A DNA stretch of 64,000 nucleotides, from the NCBI GenBank assembly GCA_023511615.1, contig JAIMBL010000005.1:1-64000 (forward strand), in the 5' to 3' direction. The notes below the pieces were generated by a model. That model saw nothing but the letters and a program-made list of their open reading frames with translations. It was not told the DNA's origin and ran no database searches. The DNA comes from Leptolyngbyaceae cyanobacterium HOT.MB2.61 (GTDB taxonomy: Bacteria; Cyanobacteriota; Cyanobacteriia; Leptolyngbyales; Leptolyngbyaceae). Below, piece by piece: positions 52,006 to 60,541 of the stretch (position 1 is the first letter of the stretch; each line of letters begins with the position of its first letter). The position numbers and the translations under genes were made by a program.

Positions 52006-52512
52006 ATGGCAACCCTCGATCTTTACATCATGCGTCATGGATTAGCCGGAGAGCGGGGTACCTATGCTAATGATGACGAACGCCCTTTGACGAGTGAAGG
52101 TAAGAAAAAGACCCGGCAAATTGCCAAACGGCTGACTGAGCTTGAGGTTCAGTTTGACCTGATCCTGACCAGCCCCCTGGTACGGGCAAAGCAAACCGCA
52201 GAAATCCTGCTAGAAGCCGGACTGGCCCAATCTCTGGAAGAGGCGGGTTATCTTGCCCCCGGTGGCGATATTGACGCCTGGATAGACTGGTTGCAGACCT
52301 GGCGGCAATCAGGAAGCAGTCTGGCCCTAGTTGGACATGAACCCGACCTGAGCGAATGGGCCGAAACCCTCGTGTGGGGGAAACCCAAAGGTGCTTTTAT
52401 CCTTAAAAAGGCAGGCATCATTGGGCTGACACTGCCAGAAAGCGGCTCTCCGATCGCCAACAGCGAACTATTCTGGCTGTCCCCACCTCGATTTTTGCTG
52501 GGAAAAGGCTAG
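52006..52512 (+). CDS. sixA: Phosphohistidine phosphatase SixA
   Basis: 168 residues, histidine-phosphatase superfamily. The RHG motif is in DLYIMRHGLAGERG, and the later LALVGHEPDLSEW carries the second His. It removes phosphate from phosphohistidine, as in histidine kinase phosphotransfer domains or PTS. The gene is coupled to the DHH gene by a 5-base spacer, so it is likely co-transcribed. Confidence 0.93.
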   Translation: MATLDLYIMRHGLAGERGTYANDDERPLTSEGKKKTRQIAKRLTELEVQFDLILTSPLVRAKQTAEILLEAGLAQSLEEAGYLAPGGDIDAWIDWLQTWRQSGSSLALVGHEPDLSEWAETLVWGKPKGAFILKKAGIIGLTLPESGSPIANSELFWLSPPRFLLGKG

Positions 52513-52678
52513 AACCCTCTCGGGGTTTAGTGTTTGTCAATCCAAAATCGCAAATCCAAAATCAAGAATTAGGATAAGTTGCTCTGAAAATGCCCTCATC
52601 CCCAACCCTTCTTCTGCAGGAGAAGGGAGCAGATTTTTATTCTTTGGGGTGCTGAAACTTCAGCATGGAGGATTGGTA

Positions 52679-55327
52679 TTACAACAAATGCAGCGGATCG
52701 ACATCTACGGTCAAACTTACCTCCCTGGGGCAGAGGGCGCGCAGTTCTGAGAGATCGGGCAGGTTTACGGTGGTTTCGGGTGGAAACTTTAATAAAATCT
52801 GCCAGCGATAGCGGTTTGCAATTCGCAAGATAGTTGCTGGAGCTGGACCTAACCGTTCGACGCCTGTGGCTTCTAAAGGGGATAGGGCGGTGGCGACGCG
52901 CTCGGTCGCTTTTTGGACGGCCACCGGATGGGGACTGCTGAACCGGAGCAAAATCAGCCGACCGCAGGGGGGATAGTTCAGGCTGCGGCGATGGGCCAGT
53001 TCTGCATCGGCAAAGGCTTCATAATTCTGGCGTTGCACCGCCTCAATTACCGGGTGCTCTGGCGAATAGGTTTGCAGGATAACTCGTCCGGGGTCATGGC
53101 CTCGCCCGCTACGACCCGCTACCTGGGTCAGGGTTTGAAAGGTGCGCTCACTGGCCCGGTAGTCACTGAAGTGGAGCAACCCATCGGCGGCCACAATCCC
53201 CACCAGCGTGACCTGGGGCAGGTCGATGCCCTTCGTCAACATCTGGGTGCCAATCAACAGATCCGCTTCTCCCTGAGCGAATTGGGTGAGGAGTGCCCGG
53301 TGTGCTCCTTTGGTCCGAGTTGTGTCACTGTCAAACCGAATTGCCCGTAGCTCAGGAAAATGCCGTGCCAGTTCCTGAACCACTCGCTGAGTGCCACTAC
53401 CAAAGTGTTTGAAGTAAGTGGAATCGCAGGCGGGACAGGTGTTGGGCAGGTGTTGGACGTAGTTGCAGTAGTGGCAGCGCAGCAGGGGTTGGGCATCGGC
53501 ATGGACATGGTGATAGGCCAGGGAAACATCACAGTTGGGGCAGGTGACCACATGCCCACAACTGCGACAGGAGACAAAAGTGCTGTGTCCGCGCCGATGG
53601 ATGAATAGAATGCCTTGCTGATTCCGTTCTTGCAGGGTACGGAGAGCCGCCTGGAGCGATCGACTGAAGATGGAGGCATTTCCTTCATGGAGTTCCTGTC
53701 GCATGTCAACCACCTCAATTGGTGGCATGGGGCGGGCGTGGATACGTTGGGTCAGGGAGAGATAAAGGAATTGGGGGGTGGGAAGGGAGGGAGAGAGGGT
53801 GGGAGGGGGTGCTGAGGGCTGAGGGCTGAGGGCTGCGTGAGTTCCGGGCTCCTTTCTTCTTTCGTCTTCCTGACCCCTGATATTCGCCCAACTTTCCAGA
53901 GAAGGTGTGGCTGAACCCAGGATCAGGGGGCAATTTTCCAGTTCGGCACGCCAGTGGGCAACGGTGCGGGCATGGTAGCAGGGGGCGGGCTGGTCTTGCT
54001 TGAAACTGGAGTCGTGTTCCTCATCCAGAATGAGAATGCCCAGGCGGGGGAGGGGGGCAAAGATGGCAGAGCGGGTGCCAATGACAACCTGGGGGCGATC
54101 GCTCAGCATCTGTCGCCAGGTATCGTACCGTTCCCCATCGGAGAGGGCACTGTGATAGACACAAACTTGATTGCCAAACCGGGCCCGGAACCGATCAGTG
54201 AGCTGGGGGGTCAGCCCAATTTCGGGGACCAGCACCAGGGCTGACTGTCCCCGTTCCAGGATGGGCGCGATCGCCTGCAAATAAACTTCCGTTTTTCCGG
54301 AGCCCGTCACTCCATGCAACAACACCTGGGCAAACCCCTCCAACTTCTGGATCTGGGCCAGCGCTACGGCCTGGTCAGGCGTGAGTGGTTTGGGTGTGTC
54401 GGTGGCGATCGTCCCTCCCTGCTCTGAACGCAACACCTCCTGGGGCTGGATGATCAGGCATCCTTTGGCAACCAGTGCCTTTAGAGTCGTCGAACTGGTG
54501 TGGCACATCTGGAGCAGATCCGATAGCCACATTTCTCCGCCCTGCCGCCGCAAAACACCCACAATTTCCTGCTGCCGGGGTGTCAGGTCAGGCAGGGTGA
54601 AAGAGGGTACCAGGGTCACAGCCTGCCGCAGTTTTGGGCGAGGCGGTTCTGGTGGTTCCAGGTAGCTCTCTACCCAGCCCTGTTTCAACAATTCCTGGAG
54701 CCCCCGGCTTGCTCCTCTCACCTGCCGTTGCAGATGCTGCCAGCTAAAGTCACCCGTTTTGCTGGACTGGAGAAGCTGGAGGAGATGCTGGGCGGGGGAA
54801 GAGTGAGGAAAGTTCTGAGTTTTGAGTTCTGAGTTCTGAGTTTTAAGTTCTGGCTCCTGGCTTCTGGTTCCTGGCTTCTCCCCTTCGCCTGACTTTTCAA
54901 CCAGCCGAACGCGACGGCGCGATCGCGCCATTAGTCCAGGCGGTAACGCGACTCGCACCACCTGCATCAAAGGGGTGAAGTAATAGTCAGCAACCTGCTG
55001 GAGGAGAGCCCAATAGTTGGTTGGAAAAAAGCCAGGATGGATGACGGCCTCTACTTCCCGCAATTGAGTCGTGTCCAGGTGGGTGGGTGGACAATGATGA
55101 CAGGCAATTGCGATCGCCCCCACCTGCTGCGCTCCAAATGGCACACTCAAAATGTCACCTGGCTGCACTGTCATATCCGCTGGCAGGCGGTAGGTAAAAA
55201 GCCCCTGCGCCCCTGGGCAATCGACCAGAACATCCACCCAGCCAGCAGGGGTTGAGTAATAAACCTCTCCTGACTCTGCCAGGATTGGAGATAGCAGACC
55301 AGCAAGCCGGGTAGACATAAACATCAA
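52679..55327 (-). CDS. priA: Primosomal protein N' (replication restart helicase PriA)
   Basis: About 882 residues. Order: DNA-binding N-terminus (VLVDCPGAQGLFTYRL), DEAD-like ATPase with LLHGVTGSGKTEVYL, LILDEEHDSSFKQD and LGSATPSLESW. Eight Cys zinc ligands are seen in CRSCGHVVTCPNC and CHYCNYVQHLPNTCPAC, then the helicase C domain with TQMLTKGIDLP and QVAGRSGRG. Two low-complexity inserts are present: one near residues 150-180 (KPGTRSQEPELKTQ...), one near 480-510 (SPQPSAPPPTLSPSLP). Both are built of the short repeats common between genes here and lie in linkers. The start is TTG at 55,327 or ATG at 55,324. Confidence 0.95.
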   Translation of the reverse strand: MMFMSTRLAGLLSPILAESGEVYYSTPAGWVDVLVDCPGAQGLFTYRLPADMTVQPGDILSVPFGAQQVGAIAIACHHCPPTHLDTTQLREVEAVIHPGFFPTNYWALLQQVADYYFTPLMQVVRVALPPGLMARSRRRVRLVEKSGEGEKPGTRSQEPELKTQNSELKTQNFPHSSPAQHLLQLLQSSKTGDFSWQHLQRQVRGASRGLQELLKQGWVESYLEPPEPPRPKLRQAVTLVPSFTLPDLTPRQQEIVGVLRRQGGEMWLSDLLQMCHTSSTTLKALVAKGCLIIQPQEVLRSEQGGTIATDTPKPLTPDQAVALAQIQKLEGFAQVLLHGVTGSGKTEVYLQAIAPILERGQSALVLVPEIGLTPQLTDRFRARFGNQVCVYHSALSDGERYDTWRQMLSDRPQVVIGTRSAIFAPLPRLGILILDEEHDSSFKQDQPAPCYHARTVAHWRAELENCPLILGSATPSLESWANIRGQEDERRKEPGTHAALSPQPSAPPPTLSPSLPTPQFLYLSLTQRIHARPMPPIEVVDMRQELHEGNASIFSRSLQAALRTLQERNQQGILFIHRRGHSTFVSCRSCGHVVTCPNCDVSLAYHHVHADAQPLLRCHYCNYVQHLPNTCPACDSTYFKHFGSGTQRVVQELARHFPELRAIRFDSDTTRTKGAHRALLTQFAQGEADLLIGTQMLTKGIDLPQVTLVGIVAADGLLHFSDYRASERTFQTLTQVAGRSGRGHDPGRVILQTYSPEHPVIEAVQRQNYEAFADAELAHRRSLNYPPCGRLILLRFSSPHPVAVQKATERVATALSPLEATGVERLGPAPATILRIANRYRWQILLKFPPETTVNLPDLSELRALCPREVSLTVDVDPLHLL
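53800..53890 (-). repeat. Low-complexity insert 2 inside priA
   Basis: On the plus strand, GGGAGGGAGAGAGGGTGGGAG and GCTGAGGGCTGAGGGCTGAGGGCTG units. Read as the gene strand it gives a Pro/Ser/Ala-rich linker between helicase motif III and the QRIHARPMPP segment. Confidence 0.7.
54790..54885 (-). repeat. Low-complexity insert 1 inside priA
   Basis: On the plus strand, GTTCTGAGTTTTGAGTTCTG and GGCTCCTGGCTTCTGGTTCC units. The gene strand encodes RSQEPELKTQNSELKTQN-type sequence between the DNA-binding and ATPase domains. The same units occur between genes at 26,732 and 45,981. Confidence 0.75.
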
Positions 55328-56093
55328 GATGGAGAAAGCCCTATCCTTTTACCTATCCTTTTAGGGGCTGGCTTTCTGTCCAGCGGTAGAGTGCATTCGC
55401 AAAGGGGATATGAGAGCCTTTTATAGCAAAGCTATCGATGACTGTGCAACGTAACTCGCTGAGATTTTTTAACGCTATCTTGAGGGGAAGATATGCTTTG
55501 TTCTCAGAGGTTTTTCCTTCTCTAATCAAAGAAAAGTTAAGGGGGGGCTCCCCAGACCTTGGAAAAGTAGTGTAGGGTAGAGTAACAAAAATTCAGCCGT
55601 AAGCTCTTAGGTGTGAGGAACAATCGCCGAAGAGGCGTTGACATTTAGACGCTTGAGACCGATGAACCTTTTGTAGTTGAGCAAATTGTAATCGAGCAAA
55701 CAACTTGAGAATCCCTATCCAGTAGCTTAACAACAGCCAAACCAAATCTCTCCGGCTCTCCTGAGAGTTTGGTGGTAACTTGCTTATCACCAAAACAAAA
55801 TCAATATTTCAGGAAACAAAATCAATATTTCTTCAGGAAACAAAATCAATATTTCAGGGGTTTTGTTTGAGATGAAAGAGTAGCGTAGGCTACTCTTTCA
55901 CCGGCAAGCCAGGAGAACCATCTCTCCTGCTTGAGTGATTGTTTGAACGGCTACTGGTTTTCGACAGATTTGACCCGAATTCAAGGAAATGACTGACTTG
56001 CGCAACGCCTCATACCCGCCGATCATGCCTGTTTACCATACTCGTTCCTACTTATCTTCCAACTCAAGCTCCTGTTAAATTCTCCCTATTCAT
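55328..56093. other. Intergenic region, 766 bases, upstream of sigC and priA
   Basis: This is the largest gap. It carries the divergent upstream regions of priA (left) and the sigma factor gene (right). The right part has a family B repeat with a tandem expansion. Between 55,590 and 55,750 the sequence is unique and AT-rich; a 66-codon minus frame there has no recognisable product. A small RNA or complex sigma-factor promoter is possible but not visible. Confidence 0.55.
55755..55919 (+). repeat. Dispersed repeat family B, copy 4, with internal tandem expansion
   Basis: CTCCTGAGAGTTTGGTGG, TGCTTATCACCAAAAC, then three tandem copies of AAACAAAATCAATATTTC with AGG or TTCAGG spacers (55,793-55,855), then the ATGAAAGAGTAGCGTAGGCT core, CACCGGCAAGCC and AGGAGAACC. 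The hairpin AAAGAGTAGC-GTAG-GCTACTCTTT is perfect with a 10-bp stem. Confidence 0.88.
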
Positions 56094-57320
56094 ATGTATC
56101 AAAAAATCCACCTTTCAGAATCCGTAACTTCATTTCAATCTGAATTGGAACCACTGACCGGTGCGTCTGATTTTGAAGTGATGGATGTCCTTCAAAAGGC
56201 GATCGCCGGTGATCTGCCCGCCGAACCCGATCTGGAAGAGCCTATCGATCACGAAATTGAGGCGATCGACGCCGACTCCCTTCAACCTGAAGAAGTTTCA
56301 GATGAGCCCGAAGACATTTCCCGCCTGGATCAGATTGCTGTCGCTCGCCCCTCCGGCTACAGCAAAACCCTTTCCGACGATGCAGTAGGGGCGTTCTTCA
56401 AAGAAATGGCGCGCTACCCACTGTTAAAGCCCAATGAAGAAGTTGAGCTTGCCCGCTGTGTTCGTTACCTGGTGGAAGTAGAAGAGCTGCAAAATCGGCT
56501 TACCAGTGAACTGGGACGCCTTCCCAGTCGAGCCGAACTAGCGGCTGCTCAGGGTCTTACCGAGCGCCAGTTAGAGCATAAACTTCACCGTAGCCGCGTT
56601 GCCAAACGCAAAATGATCCGCTCCAACTTGCGTCTGGTCGTGTCCATTGCCAAACGCTATCTGAACCGGGGTGTTCCGTTTCTGGATCTGATTCAGGAAG
56701 GTGCCCTGGGCCTCAACCGCGCCACCGAGAAATTTGACCCCGACAAGGGCTACAAATTTTCAACCTACGCCTACTGGTGGATTCGTCAGGGCATCACCCG
56801 CACGATCGCCAATGACGCCCGCACCATTCGTCTGCCAATCCACATTGTCGAAAAGCTAAACAAGCTGAAAAAAGCCCATCGGGATCTGCGCAAAGAGTTG
56901 AATCGCAACCCGACGGAGGCAGAGTTGGCTCAGGCGCTCGACATGCCACCCGACCAGCTTCGCAATTTGCAGCAGGTACGGCGCAAATCCCTGTCGCTGA
57001 ACCACCGGGTTGGCAAAGGGGAAGATACGGAGCTGATGGATTTGCTAGAAGACGGCGACACCCAATCGCCCGAAGCGCAAATGAGTGAAACCATGTTGCG
57101 CCAGGAAATCTGGGATGTGTTGGGCGATGTCTTGACCGAACGGGAGAAAGACATTATTTCTCTCCGCTACGGGCTCACCTCCAGCAAACCCTGCACCCTG
57201 GAAGAAGTGGGAGGTCTGTTCAACCTCTCCCGTGAACGGGTACGCCAGATTCAGAGCAAGGCAATGCGGAAGCTGCGTCGTCCTCAAATTGCGGAACGGC
57301 TGAAGAGCTGGTTGGGATAA
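56094..57320 (+). CDS. sigC: RNA polymerase sigma factor, SigC type
   Basis: 408 residues. An acidic N-terminal region (about 1-95) precedes region 1.2 (DDAVGAFFKEMARYPLL). Region 2 has RLVVSIAKRYLNRGVPFLDL and YAYWWIRQGITRTIAND, region 3 follows, and region 4 ends with FNLSRERVRQIQSKAMRKL. It belongs to the sigma-70 group 2 of cyanobacteria; WIRQG and the TIANDARTIRLPIHIVEKLN stretch fit SigC best. SigC guides transcription in stationary phase and at high temperature in Synechocystis. There is a 766-base upstream gap with repeats. The SigC assignment is from memory of the family. Confidence 0.88.
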   Translation: MYQKIHLSESVTSFQSELEPLTGASDFEVMDVLQKAIAGDLPAEPDLEEPIDHEIEAIDADSLQPEEVSDEPEDISRLDQIAVARPSGYSKTLSDDAVGAFFKEMARYPLLKPNEEVELARCVRYLVEVEELQNRLTSELGRLPSRAELAAAQGLTERQLEHKLHRSRVAKRKMIRSNLRLVVSIAKRYLNRGVPFLDLIQEGALGLNRATEKFDPDKGYKFSTYAYWWIRQGITRTIANDARTIRLPIHIVEKLNKLKKAHRDLRKELNRNPTEAELAQALDMPPDQLRNLQQVRRKSLSLNHRVGKGEDTELMDLLEDGDTQSPEAQMSETMLRQEIWDVLGDVLTEREKDIISLRYGLTSSKPCTLEEVGGLFNLSRERVRQIQSKAMRKLRRPQIAERLKSWLG

Positions 57321-57371
57321 ACCTCACTAGCCGTCATCGTTCAACTCAAAAGTCATGACGATTTGGGCACT
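57319..57371. repeat. Dispersed repeat family D, copy 2
   Basis: CACTAGCCGTCATCGTTCAACTCAAAAGTCATGACGATTTGG-like sequence followed by GCACTGTAGC (each block matches 49,760-49,815 with few changes). It follows the sigC stop at once and includes a GTCATGAC palindrome. Confidence 0.65.
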
Positions 57372-57504
57372 GTAGCAATCCTGTCTGGATTGTGAAAAGG
57401 CATTCTGCACAAATCCCTTTTCACAAAGCCCTTTCATTTCACGAATCATTTAGGATTGCCATATCTTCTACTGAAACAAAGTAGCATCTGAAGGTTTACC
57501 TTTA

Positions 57505-60255
57505 TCACTCTTGCATTTCTGGTTGATAAAAGTCTGCCCAATCACAGAGGCAGCGATCGCTATCATCCACACTTGGATTCGTTTTCAAGTAGTCTCCTAA
57601 CCAGCGACAACCACGCGTCAATAAGTCGTTCAGATCCCTGTTTTTCTGTCCTTCCAGGGTTTGAAGCAGTTGACCCTCCAGGCTCCAAAGCTTAATGGTT
57701 TTGTCGGCACTGGCAGAGGCGATTTGCTGACCATCCGGGCTGAAGCGAACTGCGAGGATGCGATCGCCGTGTCCCTCAAGCGAGTGAATCAGCGAACCAT
57801 TGACACTCCAAAGCTTAACCGTATTGTCAGCGCTGGAGGAAGCAATGTGTTTGCCATCGGGGCTGAATTGAACACTCCACACCCAGTCGTAGTGTCCTCT
57901 AAAAGTTTGCGCTTCCCTGCCGTCTAATGTCCAAAGTTTTACCAAATTGTCGGCGCTGGCAGAGGCAATTTGCTGACCATTCGGGTTGAAGCTGATACTC
58001 CAGACAGCAGAGCCATGCCCTTGCAGCGTTTGCAACTCATTACCCTCCAGATCCCACAGCTTAATGGTCCCATCTTCTGAGGCAGACGCCAGAATGCTAC
58101 CATCTGGACTGAAACAAACGCAGCGCACCCAATCCTGGTGTCCAGCGTATGTCTGTAATTCCTCACCAGTCAAACTCAGGAGTTTCACTGTTCCATCCTC
58201 AGCTGCTACCGCTAATTTTTCGCCGTCTGGGCTGAAACTGATACTCCATAAACGGGTCGTATAGTTTCCCAATTGCTTTAGCAAAGCACCATCTCTACTC
58301 CATAGATGAATACTGCCATCCTCGCCAGCAGAAGCAAGCATTTGCCCATCTGGACTGAAGGTGATGCTCCAGATCCAGTCCAAATGCCCTTTTAGAGTCT
58401 TTAGCAGCGTACCATCCTGTCCCCATAGCTTGATCGTGTTATCGGCACCAGAGGAGGCAATCAGTTTACCATCGGGGCTGTAACTGACACTCAGAGCCAT
58501 GCTGGTGTGCCCCTGGCAGTTTTCCAGATCCGTGCCATCCAATTTCCAGAATCTGACGGTTTTGTCGTCACTGGCTGAAATTAGTGTTGCTTCAAAGGGA
58601 TGAAAACTAACACCAAACACTCTGGCCTGATGGCCTTTGAAAGTCTGCAACTCAACACCATCCAGTCTCCAGAGCTTTACAGTCCAGTCGGAACTGGCAG
58701 AGGCGATCGCCTGTCCATCGGGGCTGAAGCTAACCCCCCAAATGCCAGCGCTATGCCCTTTAAATGTTTGCAGTTCAGTGCTATCCAGACTCCAAAGTTT
58801 GAGGGTGCGATCGGCACTAGCTGAAGCGAGCATTTGACCATCGGGGCTGAAACAAATGCACCAAATTCCAGACTCGTGTCCTCTCAATGTTTGGGTTTCT
58901 GGATTGCCTTCTAACGGAGTCGCAGTTTGTTCCAGGTTCCAAAGCCTGATTGCTTTATCATCACCTGCGGAAGCGAGCAGCGTACTATTGGGACTAAAAC
59001 AAACGCTCCATACCCCGCCCCTGTGCCCCTCAAGGGTTCGAACTAATTTGCCATTCAGATTCCAGACTTTGACGGTGTGATCTTCACTGGCGGATGCAAT
59101 CCACTTCCCATCGGGACTGAAGCAAATGTTGCGGATCGCCGCAGTGTGCCCTACGAACGTTCGTAACTCCGTAATTTCATCCGGCTGGGCTGCTAAATCT
59201 GTTAGATCCCAAAGCTTGATCGTTTTATCATCCCCAGCCGAAATTAGTAGTTTGCTATCGGGACTAAAGCGGATACTCCAGATCCGGGCGAGATGCCCTC
59301 TCAACGTTTTAAGTAAGGCACCATCCCAACGCCAGATCTTGACAGTTTTATCAATGCTTGAGGTCGCGATGAGATTTCCATCCGGGCTAATACAGACATC
59401 GGAAACACCGTTCGTATGCCCCTCTAATCGATTACGTTCCTGAATGCCATAGGCAACTTGCCACAGTACATCCACCAGCTTGGACTGAGTAGAGGATGGT
59501 AGCTCCGTTGTTATGGATTTCCACCCTGCTTTCACGCTGGCAACCAGAGAACCCAACTGGTCGTTCAACAGAAATAGCGCTTTGGAGAGCGAAGTGAGAG
59601 CATCAATTTCTGCAATTTCTGCTTTTTCATAAAGCTGCTTCCAACGCTGGATCTCCTGCTGCTGCCAGTGTTGGCTGGCAAGAATGAACCGTCTCTGAAG
59701 TTCAGTCGGTTCTGGTGTCTTGCGGTATGCCTGAGCTAACCATAGTGTCGAAGCTTCCAGGTCATTTCCTCGCAACAAACGATCGTCGTTGCGTCCTAAG
59801 CTGTCCCACTCGATCGCTCGCATGAGCAACCGCTTATGCTGCCGGACGTATTCCAGATCCGTATCCAGTGCTTCCGTCAGTTTTTGAAATGCACGGTCAA
59901 AATCATCCTCAGCGAAGGACAGCCAGTTATGTTTTCTGAGCGCGGGAGGCACCTGATCATCTGGAAAGTCTTTTTGACAAACAACAGGAATCAGACGCTT
60001 CTGGTGCTTGATGGCGTATTCCACTTCCTGGCGACAAAACTTGGAGGCAACTGCATTAGAACTCAAAATGGCAATGAAGGTATCGGCCTCCTCAATGCCA
60101 GTTTTAATTTCCTGCCGCCAATCAGCCGCTATAGGGATGTCTTCCCAATCAACCCAAACGTCACGGTTTTGTTGAGTCAGGGCATGATGGAGGGTCTTAA
60201 CAAAGGATATATCTCTACGAGAGTAGGAAATGAATACACTGGATATGTTAGTCAT
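57505..60255 (-). CDS. TIR-domain protein with about 14 WD40 repeats
   Basis: About 916 residues from the ATG (MTNISSVFISYSR) with GAGG eight bases upstream. The TIR domain (1-125) contains SSVFISYSRRDISFV and VDWEDIPIAADWRQEI, with the Glu expected for NAD cleavage in the WxxE position; IAILSSNAVASKFCRQE also fits. A helical linker (130-290) resembles those in cyanobacterial nSTAND/TIR-WD40 proteins. From about residue 290 there are about 14 GH...WD-type repeats (LEGHTNGVSDV, LRGHLARIWSI and so on), enough for two seven-blade propellers; one copy has GNYTTRLW instead of GH. It may be a sensor that degrades NAD when the WD40 part binds its ligand; this is inference. A short C-terminal tail (RDLNDLLTRGCRWLGDY) is common in such proteins. 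Confidence 0.92.
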   Translation of the reverse strand: MTNISSVFISYSRRDISFVKTLHHALTQQNRDVWVDWEDIPIAADWRQEIKTGIEEADTFIAILSSNAVASKFCRQEVEYAIKHQKRLIPVVCQKDFPDDQVPPALRKHNWLSFAEDDFDRAFQKLTEALDTDLEYVRQHKRLLMRAIEWDSLGRNDDRLLRGNDLEASTLWLAQAYRKTPEPTELQRRFILASQHWQQQEIQRWKQLYEKAEIAEIDALTSLSKALFLLNDQLGSLVASVKAGWKSITTELPSSTQSKLVDVLWQVAYGIQERNRLEGHTNGVSDVCISPDGNLIATSSIDKTVKIWRWDGALLKTLRGHLARIWSIRFSPDSKLLISAGDDKTIKLWDLTDLAAQPDEITELRTFVGHTAAIRNICFSPDGKWIASASEDHTVKVWNLNGKLVRTLEGHRGGVWSVCFSPNSTLLASAGDDKAIRLWNLEQTATPLEGNPETQTLRGHESGIWCICFSPDGQMLASASADRTLKLWSLDSTELQTFKGHSAGIWGVSFSPDGQAIASASSDWTVKLWRLDGVELQTFKGHQARVFGVSFHPFEATLISASDDKTVRFWKLDGTDLENCQGHTSMALSVSYSPDGKLIASSGADNTIKLWGQDGTLLKTLKGHLDWIWSITFSPDGQMLASAGEDGSIHLWSRDGALLKQLGNYTTRLWSISFSPDGEKLAVAAEDGTVKLLSLTGEELQTYAGHQDWVRCVCFSPDGSILASASEDGTIKLWDLEGNELQTLQGHGSAVWSISFNPNGQQIASASADNLVKLWTLDGREAQTFRGHYDWVWSVQFSPDGKHIASSSADNTVKLWSVNGSLIHSLEGHGDRILAVRFSPDGQQIASASADKTIKLWSLEGQLLQTLEGQKNRDLNDLLTRGCRWLGDYLKTNPSVDDSDRCLCDWADFYQPEMQE

Positions 60256-60541
60256 AAAAATTTCCTCTGGGGGCAAGAGGTTTCCTCTATCTTCAAAGTA
60301 GATTCTTCTCATTCCGGAGTAATCGTCTTTGCTAATTACTCAGAAAGGAAAAAACACCCAAATGGGTGAATCAGCTATCAATACGGTCTCTTTGCGATAA
60401 CAACCAATGTTTTAACCAGAGTTTGATTTTGCGCATCGGTGCCAATGGTGATGATGGGAGTTTCTGGTTTGGGCTGTTCGCCGGGAAGATAGCCCGTCAT
60501 CTGATCAACACTGGAACGAAAATAGCTCATTATGTGAGTTA

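Noticed and set aside
55593-55793. 66-codon minus-strand frame before sigC
   Set aside because: No recognisable product or ribosome-binding site, and it runs into a dispersed repeat.
55793-55855. Possible CRISPR array
   Set aside because: The three AT-rich tandem units have only 3-6 base spacers of no diversity and there are no cas genes; it is a tandem expansion inside a family B repeat.
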